DNA of 64,000 nucleotides from Flavobacterium suncheonense GH29-5 = DSM 17707 (GTDB lineage Bacteria; Bacteroidota; Bacteroidia; Flavobacteriales; Flavobacteriaceae): NCBI RefSeq assembly GCF_000430025.1, contig NZ_AUCZ01000007.1, positions 124,001 to 188,000 of the forward strand, read 5' to 3'. Shown piece by piece: positions 34,573 to 44,180 of this stretch (position 1 is its first letter; each line of letters starts with the position of its first letter). The notes under the pieces were generated by a model. It saw only the letters and a program-made list of their open reading frames with translations, ran no database searches and was not told where the DNA came from. The position numbers and the translations under genes were made by a program.

Positions 34573-34650
34573 TTAAAGTAAAAAGTGATAAGGGATAAGG
34601 CAAAAGTGAGACTTGAAACTTTAAACCTTGAACTTTAAACCGTATAAAAA
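34573..34650 (+). other. 78-bp repeat-bearing gap between nuoF and nuoG
   Basis: Contains two near-identical tandem units, TTGAAACTTTAAACC (34613-34627) and TTGAACTTTAAACC (34628-34641), after AAGTGATAAGGGATAAGGCA (34582-34601). It codes for nothing. The spacing is unusual within an operon where other gaps are 24 bp or less. The word AAGGG-TAAGGCA is shared with the RND operon gap at 23863-23942. Confidence 0.5.
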
Positions 34651-35679
34651 ATGAAAGTAACAATAGACGGTCAGGAAATACACGTAGAACCGGGGACCAC
34701 CATCCTACAGGCTGCGCGAATGATTGGAGGCGAATCCGTACCGCCGGCGATGTGCTACTACTCCAAATTACAGGGAAGTGGCGGCAAATGTCGCTGTTGT
34801 CTGGTGGAAGTAACCAAAGGTAGTGACGCCAACCCTACTCCTATGCCTAAATTGGTAGCATCCTGTGTTACCGGTGTGATGGACGGGATGGAAGTAAACA
34901 GTAAAAATTCCGCCCGCGTGGAAGAAGCCAGAAAATCGGTTACCGAGTTTTTGCTGATCAACCACCCGTTAGACTGCCCGATTTGTGATCAGGCCGGGGA
35001 ATGCGATTTACAGAATTTAAGTTTCCAGCACGGAAAATCCGAAACGCGTTTCATCGAGGAAAAAAGAACCTTCGAACCGGAAGATATCGGCCCGAACATT
35101 CAACTGCACATGAACCGTTGCATTTTATGTCAGCGTTGTGTCTTAGCCGCCGATCAGCTAACTGACGGCAGAGTTCACGGGGTAATCAGCCGCGGCGATC
35201 ATGCACAGATTTCGACTTGTTTGTCCAAAGCGATTGACAATGAATTCTCCGGAAACGTTATCGACGTATGTCCGGTTGGGGCTTTAACCGATAAAACCTT
35301 CCGTTTCAAATCGAGAGTTTGGTTTAACAAACCGTACAACGCGCACAGAAATTGCGACAAATGCTGCGGTAAAACCACGGTTTGGATGTTCGGTGATGAA
35401 ATTCAGCGTGTAACGGCCCGTAAAGACGAGTTCCATGAAGTGGAAGAATTCATCTGCAACACCTGTCGATTCGAGAAAAAAGACGTAAGCGATTGGGTTA
35501 TCGAAGGACCTCGCCGATTTGAGAAGTTCTCGGTAATCAACCGCAACAAATATGCCCTGCATCCGCCAAAAGTGGAAATCCGAACCGAAAAACACATTCT
35601 GGAAGGACGCGAGCAGGATCAGAAACGCATCAGTATGGTGGAAGTTCCGGAGAAAACTAATGGTAATTCAAATTCATAA
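34651..35679 (+). CDS. nuoG: NADH-quinone oxidoreductase subunit G, short form
   Basis: 342 residues, against about 700-900 in most bacteria. An N-terminal [2Fe-2S] ferredoxin domain (KCRCCLVEV) is followed by LINHPLDCPICDQAGECDLQ, the [4Fe-4S] pair CILCQRC, and a further cysteine group (NCDKCCGKTT ... ICNTC) from the start of the molybdopterin-type domain. The protein then ends; the large molybdopterin-like domain is absent. The stop is followed by nuoH after 3 bp, so this is not a frameshift. A short NuoG is, to my knowledge, a feature of flavobacteria. Confidence 0.94.
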   Translation: MKVTIDGQEIHVEPGTTILQAARMIGGESVPPAMCYYSKLQGSGGKCRCCLVEVTKGSDANPTPMPKLVASCVTGVMDGMEVNSKNSARVEEARKSVTEFLLINHPLDCPICDQAGECDLQNLSFQHGKSETRFIEEKRTFEPEDIGPNIQLHMNRCILCQRCVLAADQLTDGRVHGVISRGDHAQISTCLSKAIDNEFSGNVIDVCPVGALTDKTFRFKSRVWFNKPYNAHRNCDKCCGKTTVWMFGDEIQRVTARKDEFHEVEEFICNTCRFEKKDVSDWVIEGPRRFEKFSVINRNKYALHPPKVEIRTEKHILEGREQDQKRISMVEVPEKTNGNSNS

Positions 35680-35682
35680 GAC

Positions 35683-36732
35683 ATGGACAGTGCAATTATC
35701 ATAGAAAAAGGGATTTTTATCCTGGCGGTATTCGCGATAACGATGTTTATGGCGATGTACTCTACCCTTGCCGAGCGTAAAATCGCCGCGTGGTTACAAG
35801 ACCGTATCGGTCCGAACCGTGCCGGTAAAGGAGGAATTTTACAACCTTTGGCCGATGGTTTGAAACTTTTCGCCAAAGAAGAGTTCATGCCGAGCACCCA
35901 AAACACCTTCTTGTTCGTGTTAGGTCCGGCGATTTCCATGTCGATGGCGTTGATGACCAGTGCCGTTATTCCTTGGGGTGACAAACTGGAAATCGGAGGC
36001 AGAACGGTAATCTTACAGGCTACGGATATCGATGTGGCCATGTTGTACATCTTCGCCGTTTTATCGGTTGGAGTTTACGGGATTATGATCGGAGGTTGGG
36101 CGTCCAACAACAAATTCTCATTGATGAGTGCCATGCGCGCCTCTTCCCAGATGATTTCCTATGAAGTGGCCATGGGATTAGCCATTATCGCTTTAATCAT
36201 GGCGACCGGTACTTTGAGTGTACGTGAAATCGCAGCGCAACAGTCCGGTTTCTGGAACGACGGCTGGTTTACCTGGAATGTGTTCAAACACCCACTGAGT
36301 TTCCTTATTTTCTTGGTTTGTTCGTTTGCCGAAACCAACAGAACGCCTTTTGACTTAGCGGAATGTGAGGCCGAGCTGATCGGTGGTCACCATACCGAAT
36401 ATTCCTCCATGAAAATGGGCTTCTATTTGTTCGGGGAATATGCGGCGATGTTCATCTCTTCGGCAATTCTGGCTATTTTATATTTCGGAGCTTACAATTA
36501 TCCGGGCTTCCAGTGGGCCGTGGAAAACTGGGGCGTGAACGTGGCGAACATCTTAGGAATCATCGCCTTGTTTGTTAAAATCTGTTTCTTCATCTTCTTC
36601 TATATGTGGGTGCGTTGGACGATTCCGCGTTTCCGTTACGACCAGTTGATGAATTTAGGATGGAAAATGCTGATTCCATTAGCCATCGCGAACATTGTTA
36701 TTACGGGATTGGTAATTGTACTAACCCAATAA
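35683..36732 (+). CDS. nuoH: NADH-quinone oxidoreductase subunit H
   Basis: 349 residues, eight or nine membrane helices. ERKIAAWLQDRIGPNRAG (about 28-45) and AETNRTPFDLAECEAELIGG (about 215-234) are hallmark loops lining the quinone chamber. Connects the peripheral arm to the proton-pumping arm. Confidence 0.96.
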   Translation: MDSAIIIEKGIFILAVFAITMFMAMYSTLAERKIAAWLQDRIGPNRAGKGGILQPLADGLKLFAKEEFMPSTQNTFLFVLGPAISMSMALMTSAVIPWGDKLEIGGRTVILQATDIDVAMLYIFAVLSVGVYGIMIGGWASNNKFSLMSAMRASSQMISYEVAMGLAIIALIMATGTLSVREIAAQQSGFWNDGWFTWNVFKHPLSFLIFLVCSFAETNRTPFDLAECEAELIGGHHTEYSSMKMGFYLFGEYAAMFISSAILAILYFGAYNYPGFQWAVENWGVNVANILGIIALFVKICFFIFFYMWVRWTIPRFRYDQLMNLGWKMLIPLAIANIVITGLVIVLTQ

Positions 36733-36742
36733 AACTGAAAGC

Positions 36743-37285
36743 ATGTCATTAGATACCATTTCATTATCAGGAAAGAAAAAAGAGGTTTCCAACAAGAAGA
36801 TGACCTTCTGGGAAAGCCTGTATCTGGTTGCAATCTTCAAGGGATTGATGATTACCATCCGTCACTTGTTCCAAAGAAAAGTAACCATTAAATATCCGGA
36901 AGAAAAACGTCCGCTCAGCCCGGTATACCGTGGACAGCACATGTTAAAACGCGACGAGTTGGGCCGTGAAAACTGTACCGCTTGCGGAATGTGCGCCGTG
37001 GCTTGTCCGGCCGAAGCCATCACCATGAAGGCAGCCGAGAGAAAACCGGGAGAAGAATTGTTATACCGTGAGGAAAAATATGCCGAAATCTATGAAATCA
37101 ACATGCTGCGTTGCATTTTCTGCGGTTTGTGTGAGGAAGCGTGTCCGAAAGACGCGATTTACTTAACCGAAACCAAAGTGATGGTACCTTCGGCCAGCAA
37201 ACGTGAAGATTTCATTTTCGGAAAAGATAAATTAGTGATGCCGCTTACCGAGGCTATGAAAAACCGTCAAAATCAGCTGAGTTAA
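36743..37285 (+). CDS. nuoI: NADH-quinone oxidoreductase subunit I
   Basis: 180 residues. Two [4Fe-4S] ferredoxin motifs bind N6a and N6b: CTACGMCAVACP and CIFCGLCEEACP. The N-terminal amphipathic helix (SLYLVAIFKGLMITIRHLF) lies on the membrane. One base separates it from nuoJ. Confidence 0.96.
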   Translation: MSLDTISLSGKKKEVSNKKMTFWESLYLVAIFKGLMITIRHLFQRKVTIKYPEEKRPLSPVYRGQHMLKRDELGRENCTACGMCAVACPAEAITMKAAERKPGEELLYREEKYAEIYEINMLRCIFCGLCEEACPKDAIYLTETKVMVPSASKREDFIFGKDKLVMPLTEAMKNRQNQLS

Positions 37286-37286
37286 T

Positions 37287-37805
37287 ATGGGAATGGGAGA
37301 AATTATTTTTTACGCATTAGCGGCTGTTACCCTTGGAACTGCTTTACTGACTATTTTCAGCAGAAACCCAATTCACAGCGCTTTGTCTTTGGTAGTTTGT
37401 TTCTTTTCAATCGCCGGACATTATCTGTTACTGAACGCTCAGTTTTTAGCCATTGTACATATCATCGTGTATTCGGGTGCCATCATGATTCTGATGTTGT
37501 TCACCATCATGTTGATGAACCTGAACAAAGACGACGAATCGCATAAACCGATTGCCGCCAAAATAGCCGCCACCATTGCTTTCTGCTTGGTTGGACTGGT
37601 ATTGTTGGCCGGACTATTGCGCACCAAACCGGTGGTGGAAAGCTACTACTACTCCGGAGAAGACTTCCAGTCGATTAAAGTGCTTGGAAAAGTATTGTTG
37701 AACGAATATATGGTACCGTTTGAATTTGCTTCCGTGTTGTTATTGGTGGCGATGATCGGAGCGGTATTGATATCCAAAAAAGATAAAGAAAAAAGCCTGA
37801 AATAA
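37287..37805 (+). CDS. nuoJ: NADH-quinone oxidoreductase subunit J
   Basis: 172 residues with five membrane helices. The third helix region ([17 protein letters not shown]) contains the pi-bulge segment of the ND6/NuoJ family. Membrane-arm subunit. Confidence 0.95.
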   Translation: MGMGEIIFYALAAVTLGTALLTIFSRNPIHSALSLVVCFFSIAGHYLLLNAQFLAIVHIIVYSGAIMILMLFTIMLMNLNKDDESHKPIAAKIAATIAFCLVGLVLLAGLLRTKPVVESYYYSGEDFQSIKVLGKVLLNEYMVPFEFASVLLLVAMIGAVLISKKDKEKSLK

Positions 37806-37806
37806 T

Positions 37807-38127
37807 ATGGAAACGATTTTAAAAGAAATTGGGGTAGAAACCTACTTATACCTGTCCGCCTTATTATTCAGTATAGGGGTTTTCGGAATTTTATTAAGAA
37901 GAAACGCCATTGTAATGTTCATGTCGATTGAGATCATGCTGAATGCCGTGAACATGATGCTGGTTGCCTTCTCCACCTATCATCAGGATGCCTCCGGACA
38001 AGTGTTCGTGTTTTTCTCGATGGCGGTAGCTGCAGCCGAAGTAGCAGTTGGTTTAGCGATTCTGGTTTCCATTTTCAGAAATCACGGATCCGTAGATATT
38101 GACAATTTAAAGAATTTAAAAGGATAA
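37807..38127 (+). CDS. nuoK: NADH-quinone oxidoreductase subunit K
   Basis: 106 residues with three membrane helices. Conserved Glu residues lie in helix 2 ([13 protein letters not shown]) and helix 3 ([11 protein letters not shown]), part of the proton path. One base after nuoJ, 6 bp before nuoL. Confidence 0.96.
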   Translation: METILKEIGVETYLYLSALLFSIGVFGILLRRNAIVMFMSIEIMLNAVNMMLVAFSTYHQDASGQVFVFFSMAVAAAEVAVGLAILVSIFRNHGSVDIDNLKNLKG

Positions 38128-38133
38128 GCCCGA

Positions 38134-40014
38134 ATGGAGACAAGTTTAGTTTTACTCTTATTGTTGGCCCCGTTTGTTGGGTTTTTATCTAATGTATTTT
38201 TAGGGAAGCAATTCGGCAGAACCGGTTCAGGCGTTTTGGGAACGTTGGCTGTTGTCGCTTCTTTTATTGCTACGGTAATTTTCTTTATGCAGGTGAACTC
38301 CACCAAAGAAGCCATCAACATTCATTTGTTCGATTGGATTGCGATGGGAAAATTCAGCATTGGTTTTGACATTTTATTAGATCAGTTGTCGTTATTATGG
38401 CTGATGTTTGTTACAGGAATCGGTGCGCTGATTCACCTGTATTCGATCAGTTACATGCACGACGATGAGAATACACACAAATTCTTCTCTTACCTGAACC
38501 TGTTCGTGTTCTTCATGATCATGTTGGTGGCGGGAAGTAATTTGTTAATCATGTTCATCGGATGGGAGGGCGTTGGATTGTGCTCTTATCTGCTTATCGG
38601 ATTCTGGTACAAAAACCAGGACTACAACGATGCGGCTAAAAAAGCTTTCATCATGAACCGTATCGGGGATTTAGGTTTCTTAATCGGAATCTTCATCATC
38701 GGGTATTTGTTCAACACCTTGGATTTCGTTGCTTTAAAACAAGCCATTTTGGCCGGTAACGGTACCGCAAATCTAGCTTTAATCGGAACGGCAGCCTTGT
38801 GTTTGTTCATCGGAGCTTCGGGTAAATCGGCTCAAATTCCATTGTATACTTGGTTACCAGATGCGATGGCGGGACCAACTCCGGTTTCGGCTTTGATCCA
38901 CGCGGCTACGATGGTAACTGCCGGTATTTTCATGATCACCCGTTTGAACTTCTTGTTTGAATTGGCTCCGGATGTAAAAATGATCATTGCAGTTGTTGGG
39001 GTATTTACCGCTTTAGTAGCAGCTGCTATCGGATTAGTTCAAAACGACATTAAAAAAGTATTGGCTTACTCAACCGTATCACAATTAGGATTGATGTTCT
39101 TAGCTTTGGGGCTAGGCGCTTATGAAGTAGCGGTATTCCACGTGATTACACATGCCTTCTTCAAAGCTTGTTTGTTCTTAGGTTCGGGTTCAGTGATTCA
39201 CGCATTACACGGTGAGCAGGATATGCGAAACATGGGTGGACTGCGCAAAGCGATGCCAGTTACTTTTATTACCATGCTAATCTCAACTTTAGCCATTTCA
39301 GGAATCTTCCCGTTTGCAGGATTCTGGTCTAAAGATGAAATCTTATTAACCGCATTCCACGGCAATACTGTTTTATGGGTATTGGGATCGATTGCTTCTA
39401 TCATGACGGCTTTCTATATGTTTCGATTGATGTTCCTGACGTTCTTCGGGGAATTCAGAGGTACGGAAGAACAAAAACATCATTTACACGAAAGTCCGGC
39501 TTTAATTACGGTTCCTTTAATCGTTTTGGCTGTTTTAGCAGCGATTGGAGGAGCAATCAATTTACCGGGAAACAACTGGCTGAACCATTATTTGGCACCG
39601 TTGTTCAAAGGTCATGAAGCGCATCATTTGGACAACACGGCTTATATGCTTATGGGAATTGCAACGGTTGGTGCTTTGATCGGAATCGGTATCGCTTACA
39701 GCATGTACATCAGCAAAAAACAAGTGCCGGAAGCCGACGATAAAGTGCAGGGCTTGCACAAAGTATTGGCCAATAAATTCTATTTGGACGAAATCTATAT
39801 GGCCGTAATCGTAAAACCGATTTACGCTTTGGCAAAATTCTCCCGCGACTATATCGAAAAAGGGCTTTCCAATATCGTTTTCGGTTTCGGAACCGTAGCC
39901 GACGGCCTGGCTTTACAAGGGAAAAAAATGCAGAACGGAAACATCGGTTTCTACCTGTTCGCCTTTGTATTCGGTCTTTGCTCGATAGTGTATTATTTAT
40001 TCTTTGTACGATAA
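38134..40014 (+). CDS. nuoL: NADH-quinone oxidoreductase subunit L
   Basis: 626 residues of the antiporter-like family. FIGWEGVGLCSYLLIG (about 141-156) has the key Glu; TWLPDAMAGPTPVSALIHAATMV carries the conserved Lys/His region. The C-terminal part supplies the long lateral helix. Most distal proton channel. Confidence 0.96.
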   Translation: METSLVLLLLLAPFVGFLSNVFLGKQFGRTGSGVLGTLAVVASFIATVIFFMQVNSTKEAINIHLFDWIAMGKFSIGFDILLDQLSLLWLMFVTGIGALIHLYSISYMHDDENTHKFFSYLNLFVFFMIMLVAGSNLLIMFIGWEGVGLCSYLLIGFWYKNQDYNDAAKKAFIMNRIGDLGFLIGIFIIGYLFNTLDFVALKQAILAGNGTANLALIGTAALCLFIGASGKSAQIPLYTWLPDAMAGPTPVSALIHAATMVTAGIFMITRLNFLFELAPDVKMIIAVVGVFTALVAAAIGLVQNDIKKVLAYSTVSQLGLMFLALGLGAYEVAVFHVITHAFFKACLFLGSGSVIHALHGEQDMRNMGGLRKAMPVTFITMLISTLAISGIFPFAGFWSKDEILLTAFHGNTVLWVLGSIASIMTAFYMFRLMFLTFFGEFRGTEEQKHHLHESPALITVPLIVLAVLAAIGGAINLPGNNWLNHYLAPLFKGHEAHHLDNTAYMLMGIATVGALIGIGIAYSMYISKKQVPEADDKVQGLHKVLANKFYLDEIYMAVIVKPIYALAKFSRDYIEKGLSNIVFGFGTVADGLALQGKKMQNGNIGFYLFAFVFGLCSIVYYLFFVR

Positions 40015-40024
40015 TCTCATAAAA

Positions 40025-41458
40025 ATGGACGTAACTCTATTACTCATACTTTTATTCATCGGAGCCGTAGCCACGTATTTTTCTGGAAATGCGATCGCTT
40101 CCAAAGTAGCCCTATTTTTCAGTGTGGCAGCCTTAGGTGTTTCGTTGGCACTTCTCAACCAGTTTTCACAGGGAACCGATATCAGTTTTTCGGCACAATG
40201 GATTAAAAATCCTAATGTCTTGTTTGCCTTAAAAGCAGACGGTTTATCCATAGCGATGGTCCTTTTGACCACCGCTTTAACCCCTTTGATTGTACTTTCC
40301 GGTTTTGGAAATAACTTCAATAACGCAAAAAATTTCTATGCTTTGGTATTGTTCATGGCGTTTGCTATGATTGGTACTTTCTTGGCCTCAGACGGTTTTG
40401 TTTATTACATTTTCTGGGAACTTTCGTTAATCCCGATTTACTTCATTGCTTTGATTTGGGGTAACGGTGATGCGGAAGCACGCAAAAAAGCCGTGATCAA
40501 GTTCTTCATCTACACCTTCGCAGGATCGTTGTTCATGTTGGCGGCCTTCATCTACTTGTACCAAAAAGCAGGTACTTTTAAATGGGATGTGTTGGTAGGA
40601 TTGGACTTATCCGCAACAGAACAATTTTGGATTTTCTTAGCTTTCTTCTTAGCGTATGCCATCAAAATTCCTTTGATTCCGTTCCACACGTGGCAGGCTA
40701 ATGTGTACCAGAAAGCGCCAACCATCGGAACCATGTTGTTGTCCGGTATCATGCTGAAAATGGGATTGTACTCTGTATTGCGTTGGCAATTGCCTTTGGC
40801 ACCAAACGCCGCAAAGGAATTACAGTACATCATCATCGGACTGGCGCTTGCTGGCGTAGTATACGGTTCTATCGTAGCCTTAAAACAAAAAGACTTAAAA
40901 AAATTATTAGCCTATTCTTCCTTAGCACACGTTGGTTTGATTGCAGCCGGATGTTATGCCATGAATATGGACGGTTTGCGCGGAGCGGTTTTACAGATGA
41001 TTGCCCACGGTTTTGTGATTGTTGGTTTGTTCTTCGCTGCCGAAGTAATCTACCGTCGTTACGAAACCCGAACCATCAGCGAGATGGGTGGAATTCGTCA
41101 GCAGACACCGAAATTTGCTTCGATGTTCATGATTTTGGTGTTGGCTTCTGTGGCCTTGCCGGGAACGTTCAACTTCGTGGGGGAATTTACTGTTTTGTAC
41201 AGTTTGTCTACAGAAAACATGGTGTTCGCCGTTATTGGTGGAACGACAATTATATTGGGAGCGTTTTACATGTTGCGAATGTTCCAGCATGCGATGTTAG
41301 GTGAAACCAATGCCAAAATGTTCGCCGATGTAACGGTATCGGAAGGCATCGTATTCGTGGCCATTATCGGTTTTCTACTGTTCTTCGGATTGTATCCGAA
41401 ACCAATTATCGAGCTGATCACACCAAGCATCCAGGAAATTTTAGTACACGTTAAATAA
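40025..41458 (+). CDS. nuoM: NADH-quinone oxidoreductase subunit M
   Basis: 477 residues from ATG 40025 (MDVTLLLILL); an open frame 7 codons upstream overlaps nuoL and is not needed. Antiporter-like: FWELSLIPIYFIALIWG holds the channel Glu, and FHTWQANVYQKAPTIGTMLLSG the second half. The motif here reads WQANVYQKAP rather than the more usual WLPxAHxEAP. Second proton channel. Confidence 0.95.
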   Translation: MDVTLLLILLFIGAVATYFSGNAIASKVALFFSVAALGVSLALLNQFSQGTDISFSAQWIKNPNVLFALKADGLSIAMVLLTTALTPLIVLSGFGNNFNNAKNFYALVLFMAFAMIGTFLASDGFVYYIFWELSLIPIYFIALIWGNGDAEARKKAVIKFFIYTFAGSLFMLAAFIYLYQKAGTFKWDVLVGLDLSATEQFWIFLAFFLAYAIKIPLIPFHTWQANVYQKAPTIGTMLLSGIMLKMGLYSVLRWQLPLAPNAAKELQYIIIGLALAGVVYGSIVALKQKDLKKLLAYSSLAHVGLIAAGCYAMNMDGLRGAVLQMIAHGFVIVGLFFAAEVIYRRYETRTISEMGGIRQQTPKFASMFMILVLASVALPGTFNFVGEFTVLYSLSTENMVFAVIGGTTIILGAFYMLRMFQHAMLGETNAKMFADVTVSEGIVFVAIIGFLLFFGLYPKPIIELITPSIQEILVHVK

Positions 41459-41472
41459 TTTAGACCTACAGA

Positions 41473-42840
41473 ATGAATACACTTATAGCAATTGCAGTTT
41501 TAGGCGTTATCGTCCTTTTAGCTGAAATTTTCAACTTAAGAAAAGCCATTATTCCTGTAACCCTTGCCGGACTAATCGCAACTTTAGGTCTGACTGTAAC
41601 TGAATTCGGCGTAACCGAAAGTCATTACAACAACATGATTAAAGTCAACAACTTTACGGTGGCTTTCTCCAGTCTGTTTATTGTTTTGACGATTTTCTTA
41701 ATCGCTTTGAGCGCCGATTTTTACCAAGAAAGAGCTTCCAAAATTTCCGATTTCGTTTCCATCAAACTGTTCCTTTTGGCAGGATCCGTTTCCATGGTGT
41801 CGTTCGGAAACCTGGCGATGTTCTTTTTAGGGATTGAAGTCCTTTCCATCGCGCTTTATATTTTAGCGGGAAGCGACCGTCTGAACGTAAAAAGCAACGA
41901 AGCGGGTATGAAATACTTCCTGATGGGCTCGTTTGCTTCGGGAATCATCCTTTTCGGAATCGCCTTGGTTTACGGCGCGGTAGGTTCATTCGACATGGAT
42001 ATGATTTACGAAGCGTCCAATTCTGCCACTACAGTAGACTGGTTTTATATCGGGGTTTCCATGATCACCGTAGGAATGTTGTTCAAAATTGCCACCGTTC
42101 CGTTCCATTTCTGGGCACCGGACGTGTACGAAGGAGCACCGACGCTGACCACGGCTACCATGAGTACCTTGGCAAAAGTTACCGCAATGGCTACGTTCTT
42201 CAAATTGAACATGGCGATGAACGGCAATATGAAATTCGAATACGAATTGGTAATCGTCATTGTATCGATTGCTTCGATGACGGTAGGTAATATTATGGCG
42301 TTACGTCAGAACAATATCAAAAGAATGCTGGCCTTTTCGGGGATTTCCCACGCCGGTTTTATGGTGATGGCTTTGCTGAACCTACAAAACGCTACCGGAA
42401 GTTTATTCTACTATACGGCCGCTTACGGTTTAGCCGGTATCGCTGCCTTTACAGTAGTTATATACGTTTGTAAAGGAAAAGACAACGAAAATATCGAGAA
42501 TTTCAACGGTTTGGGAAAAAGAAATCCGCTTATGGCAGGAATTCTGACAGCTTCCCTCTTATCCATGGCCGGTATTCCGATTTTCTCCGGATTCTTTGCG
42601 AAATTTTTCCTGTTGAATCAGGTATTAAACGCCGGCTGGTTGGTTTTGGTGATTGCCGGAGTCATCAACTCGATGATTGCCGTGTATTACTACTTCAAAG
42701 TAGTCAGTGCGATGTACACCAAAGAAGCTACGGAAGAGCCGGCAAAAGTACCGTTTGAATTTTACATCGTGGCGGTTTTGGCTATCGGTCTGAACATTGC
42801 CATCGGACTTTTCCCTTCTGCGTTGATGGATTTGTTCTAA
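41473..42840 (+). CDS. nuoN: NADH-quinone oxidoreductase subunit N
   Basis: 455 residues of the antiporter-like family; LGIEVLSIALYILAGSD holds the channel Glu and FHFWAPDVYEGAPT the lysine-region loop. Last gene of the operon, followed by a terminator. Confidence 0.95.
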   Translation: MNTLIAIAVLGVIVLLAEIFNLRKAIIPVTLAGLIATLGLTVTEFGVTESHYNNMIKVNNFTVAFSSLFIVLTIFLIALSADFYQERASKISDFVSIKLFLLAGSVSMVSFGNLAMFFLGIEVLSIALYILAGSDRLNVKSNEAGMKYFLMGSFASGIILFGIALVYGAVGSFDMDMIYEASNSATTVDWFYIGVSMITVGMLFKIATVPFHFWAPDVYEGAPTLTTATMSTLAKVTAMATFFKLNMAMNGNMKFEYELVIVIVSIASMTVGNIMALRQNNIKRMLAFSGISHAGFMVMALLNLQNATGSLFYYTAAYGLAGIAAFTVVIYVCKGKDNENIENFNGLGKRNPLMAGILTASLLSMAGIPIFSGFFAKFFLLNQVLNAGWLVLVIAGVINSMIAVYYYFKVVSAMYTKEATEEPAKVPFEFYIVAVLAIGLNIAIGLFPSALMDLF

Positions 42841-42860
42841 AAGAAAACAACTTATCATAG

Positions 42861-42894
42861 AAAAGGCTGTTCATAAATTTGAGCGGCCTTTTTT
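42861..42894 (+). terminator. Terminator of the nuo operon
   Basis: AAAAGGC (42861-42867) pairs with GCCTTTT (42886-42892) across an 18-nt loop, followed by T. The stem is short, so weaker than other terminators in the window. Confidence 0.55.
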
Positions 42895-42917
42895 CATTTT
42901 CTCCGTACCTTTACGCT

Positions 42918-44180
42918 ATGTATGCGTTAGTCGATTGCAATAATTTTTACGCTTCGTGTGAGCGTGTGTTTCAGCCGCAGTTTGTAGGAAAACCGATCGT
43001 GGTTTTGTCCAATAACGACGGTTGCATCATCTCGCGCAGTGAAGAAGCCAAAGCTCTCGGCATTCCGATGGGCGCTCCGGAATTTCAGGTTCGGGAGCAA
43101 CTCCGCAAGCACAACATCCTTGTTTTTTCGTCCAATTATACGTTGTATGGCGACCTCAGCGGACGCGTGATGGACATACTGCACTACTACACCCCAAATG
43201 TGGAAAATTACAGCATCGACGAAGCCTTTTTAAATTTCGATGGCATTTCCGTAGCCGACTACCATGCTTACGGCCTGCAAATCCGAAAACACATCCGGAA
43301 ATGGCTGGGTTTACCCGTTTGTGTGGGCATCGCCCCTACCAAAACCTTATCCAAAATGGCCAACCGGATTGCTAAAAAGTTTCCCGAAAAAACTTCGGGT
43401 GTTTATGTAATCGATACCGATGAAAAACGGATCAAAGCCCTGAAATGGACGAAAATCGGTGACGTTTGGGGCATCGGTTACCGGCTCAACAAAAAAATGA
43501 AGGCGAAAAACATCCTCACCGCCCACGATTTTATACAACCCGAAAACGAAGCCTGGATCAAAACCACCATGGGCGTATTGGGCAAACGCATGCTGAGCGA
43601 ACTCCAAGGCATTCCTGTACTGGATTTGGAAACACCGCCGCAAACCAAGAAAAGCATCGCCATCACCCGCAGTTTTAAAACCAAACTCACAAAGCTGGAC
43701 GATTTGAAAGAGCGTGTTTCCACTTTTGCGACCGTGTGTGCCGAAAAGCTCCGCAAACAAAATTCGTGTTGCTATTCCATCAACGTATTTCTGGCCAAAG
43801 ATCCGCATAAAACCACCGGAAGGACTTATTACAGCCGAACCGAAATACTGCCGTTTGCGACCAATTCCAACTTAACCCTTAGCCAAACAGCAGTGGACAT
43901 GTTGGAGAAAATTTATGAGCCGAATCAAGTCTATATGAAAGCCGGCGTGATTGTGACGCAAATCATTCCGCAGCACCAGAAACAGTTCCATTTGTTTGAA
44001 GAGGAAAATCCGAAGCATCAGCAACTCATGGAAGCGATTGACCAATATCATGCGAAAATCGGACAGCGTAAAATCCGCTTGGGCAATCAGGACCTGCAGC
44101 ATACCTGGATTATGAACCAAAATTTCCTGTCGAAAAATTACACCACCGATATCAAAGACATCATTACCGTAAAATGTTAG
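42918..44180 (+). CDS. umuC: Y-family DNA polymerase V catalytic subunit
   Basis: 420 residues from ATG 42918 (MYALVDCNNFYASCERVF); the frame is open 13 codons upstream over the terminator. Error-prone translesion polymerase: Asp6 in the first motif and Asp101-Glu102 in YSIDEAF are the metal ligands. A helix-hairpin-helix region (WGIGYRLNKKMKA) and the little finger follow, and the C-terminal DUF4113-like segment (LGNQDLQHTWIMNQNFLSKN) is typical of UmuC. The stop overlaps umuD by 7 bp. Confidence 0.95.
   Translation: MYALVDCNNFYASCERVFQPQFVGKPIVVLSNNDGCIISRSEEAKALGIPMGAPEFQVREQLRKHNILVFSSNYTLYGDLSGRVMDILHYYTPNVENYSIDEAFLNFDGISVADYHAYGLQIRKHIRKWLGLPVCVGIAPTKTLSKMANRIAKKFPEKTSGVYVIDTDEKRIKALKWTKIGDVWGIGYRLNKKMKAKNILTAHDFIQPENEAWIKTTMGVLGKRMLSELQGIPVLDLETPPQTKKSIAITRSFKTKLTKLDDLKERVSTFATVCAEKLRKQNSCCYSINVFLAKDPHKTTGRTYYSRTEILPFATNSNLTLSQTAVDMLEKIYEPNQVYMKAGVIVTQIIPQHQKQFHLFEEENPKHQQLMEAIDQYHAKIGQRKIRLGNQDLQHTWIMNQNFLSKNYTTDIKDIITVKC

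Noticed and set aside
34651-35679. nuoG as a frameshifted pseudogene
   Set aside because: The stop is followed after 3 bp by intact nuoH and there is no leftover coding similarity to the missing domain.
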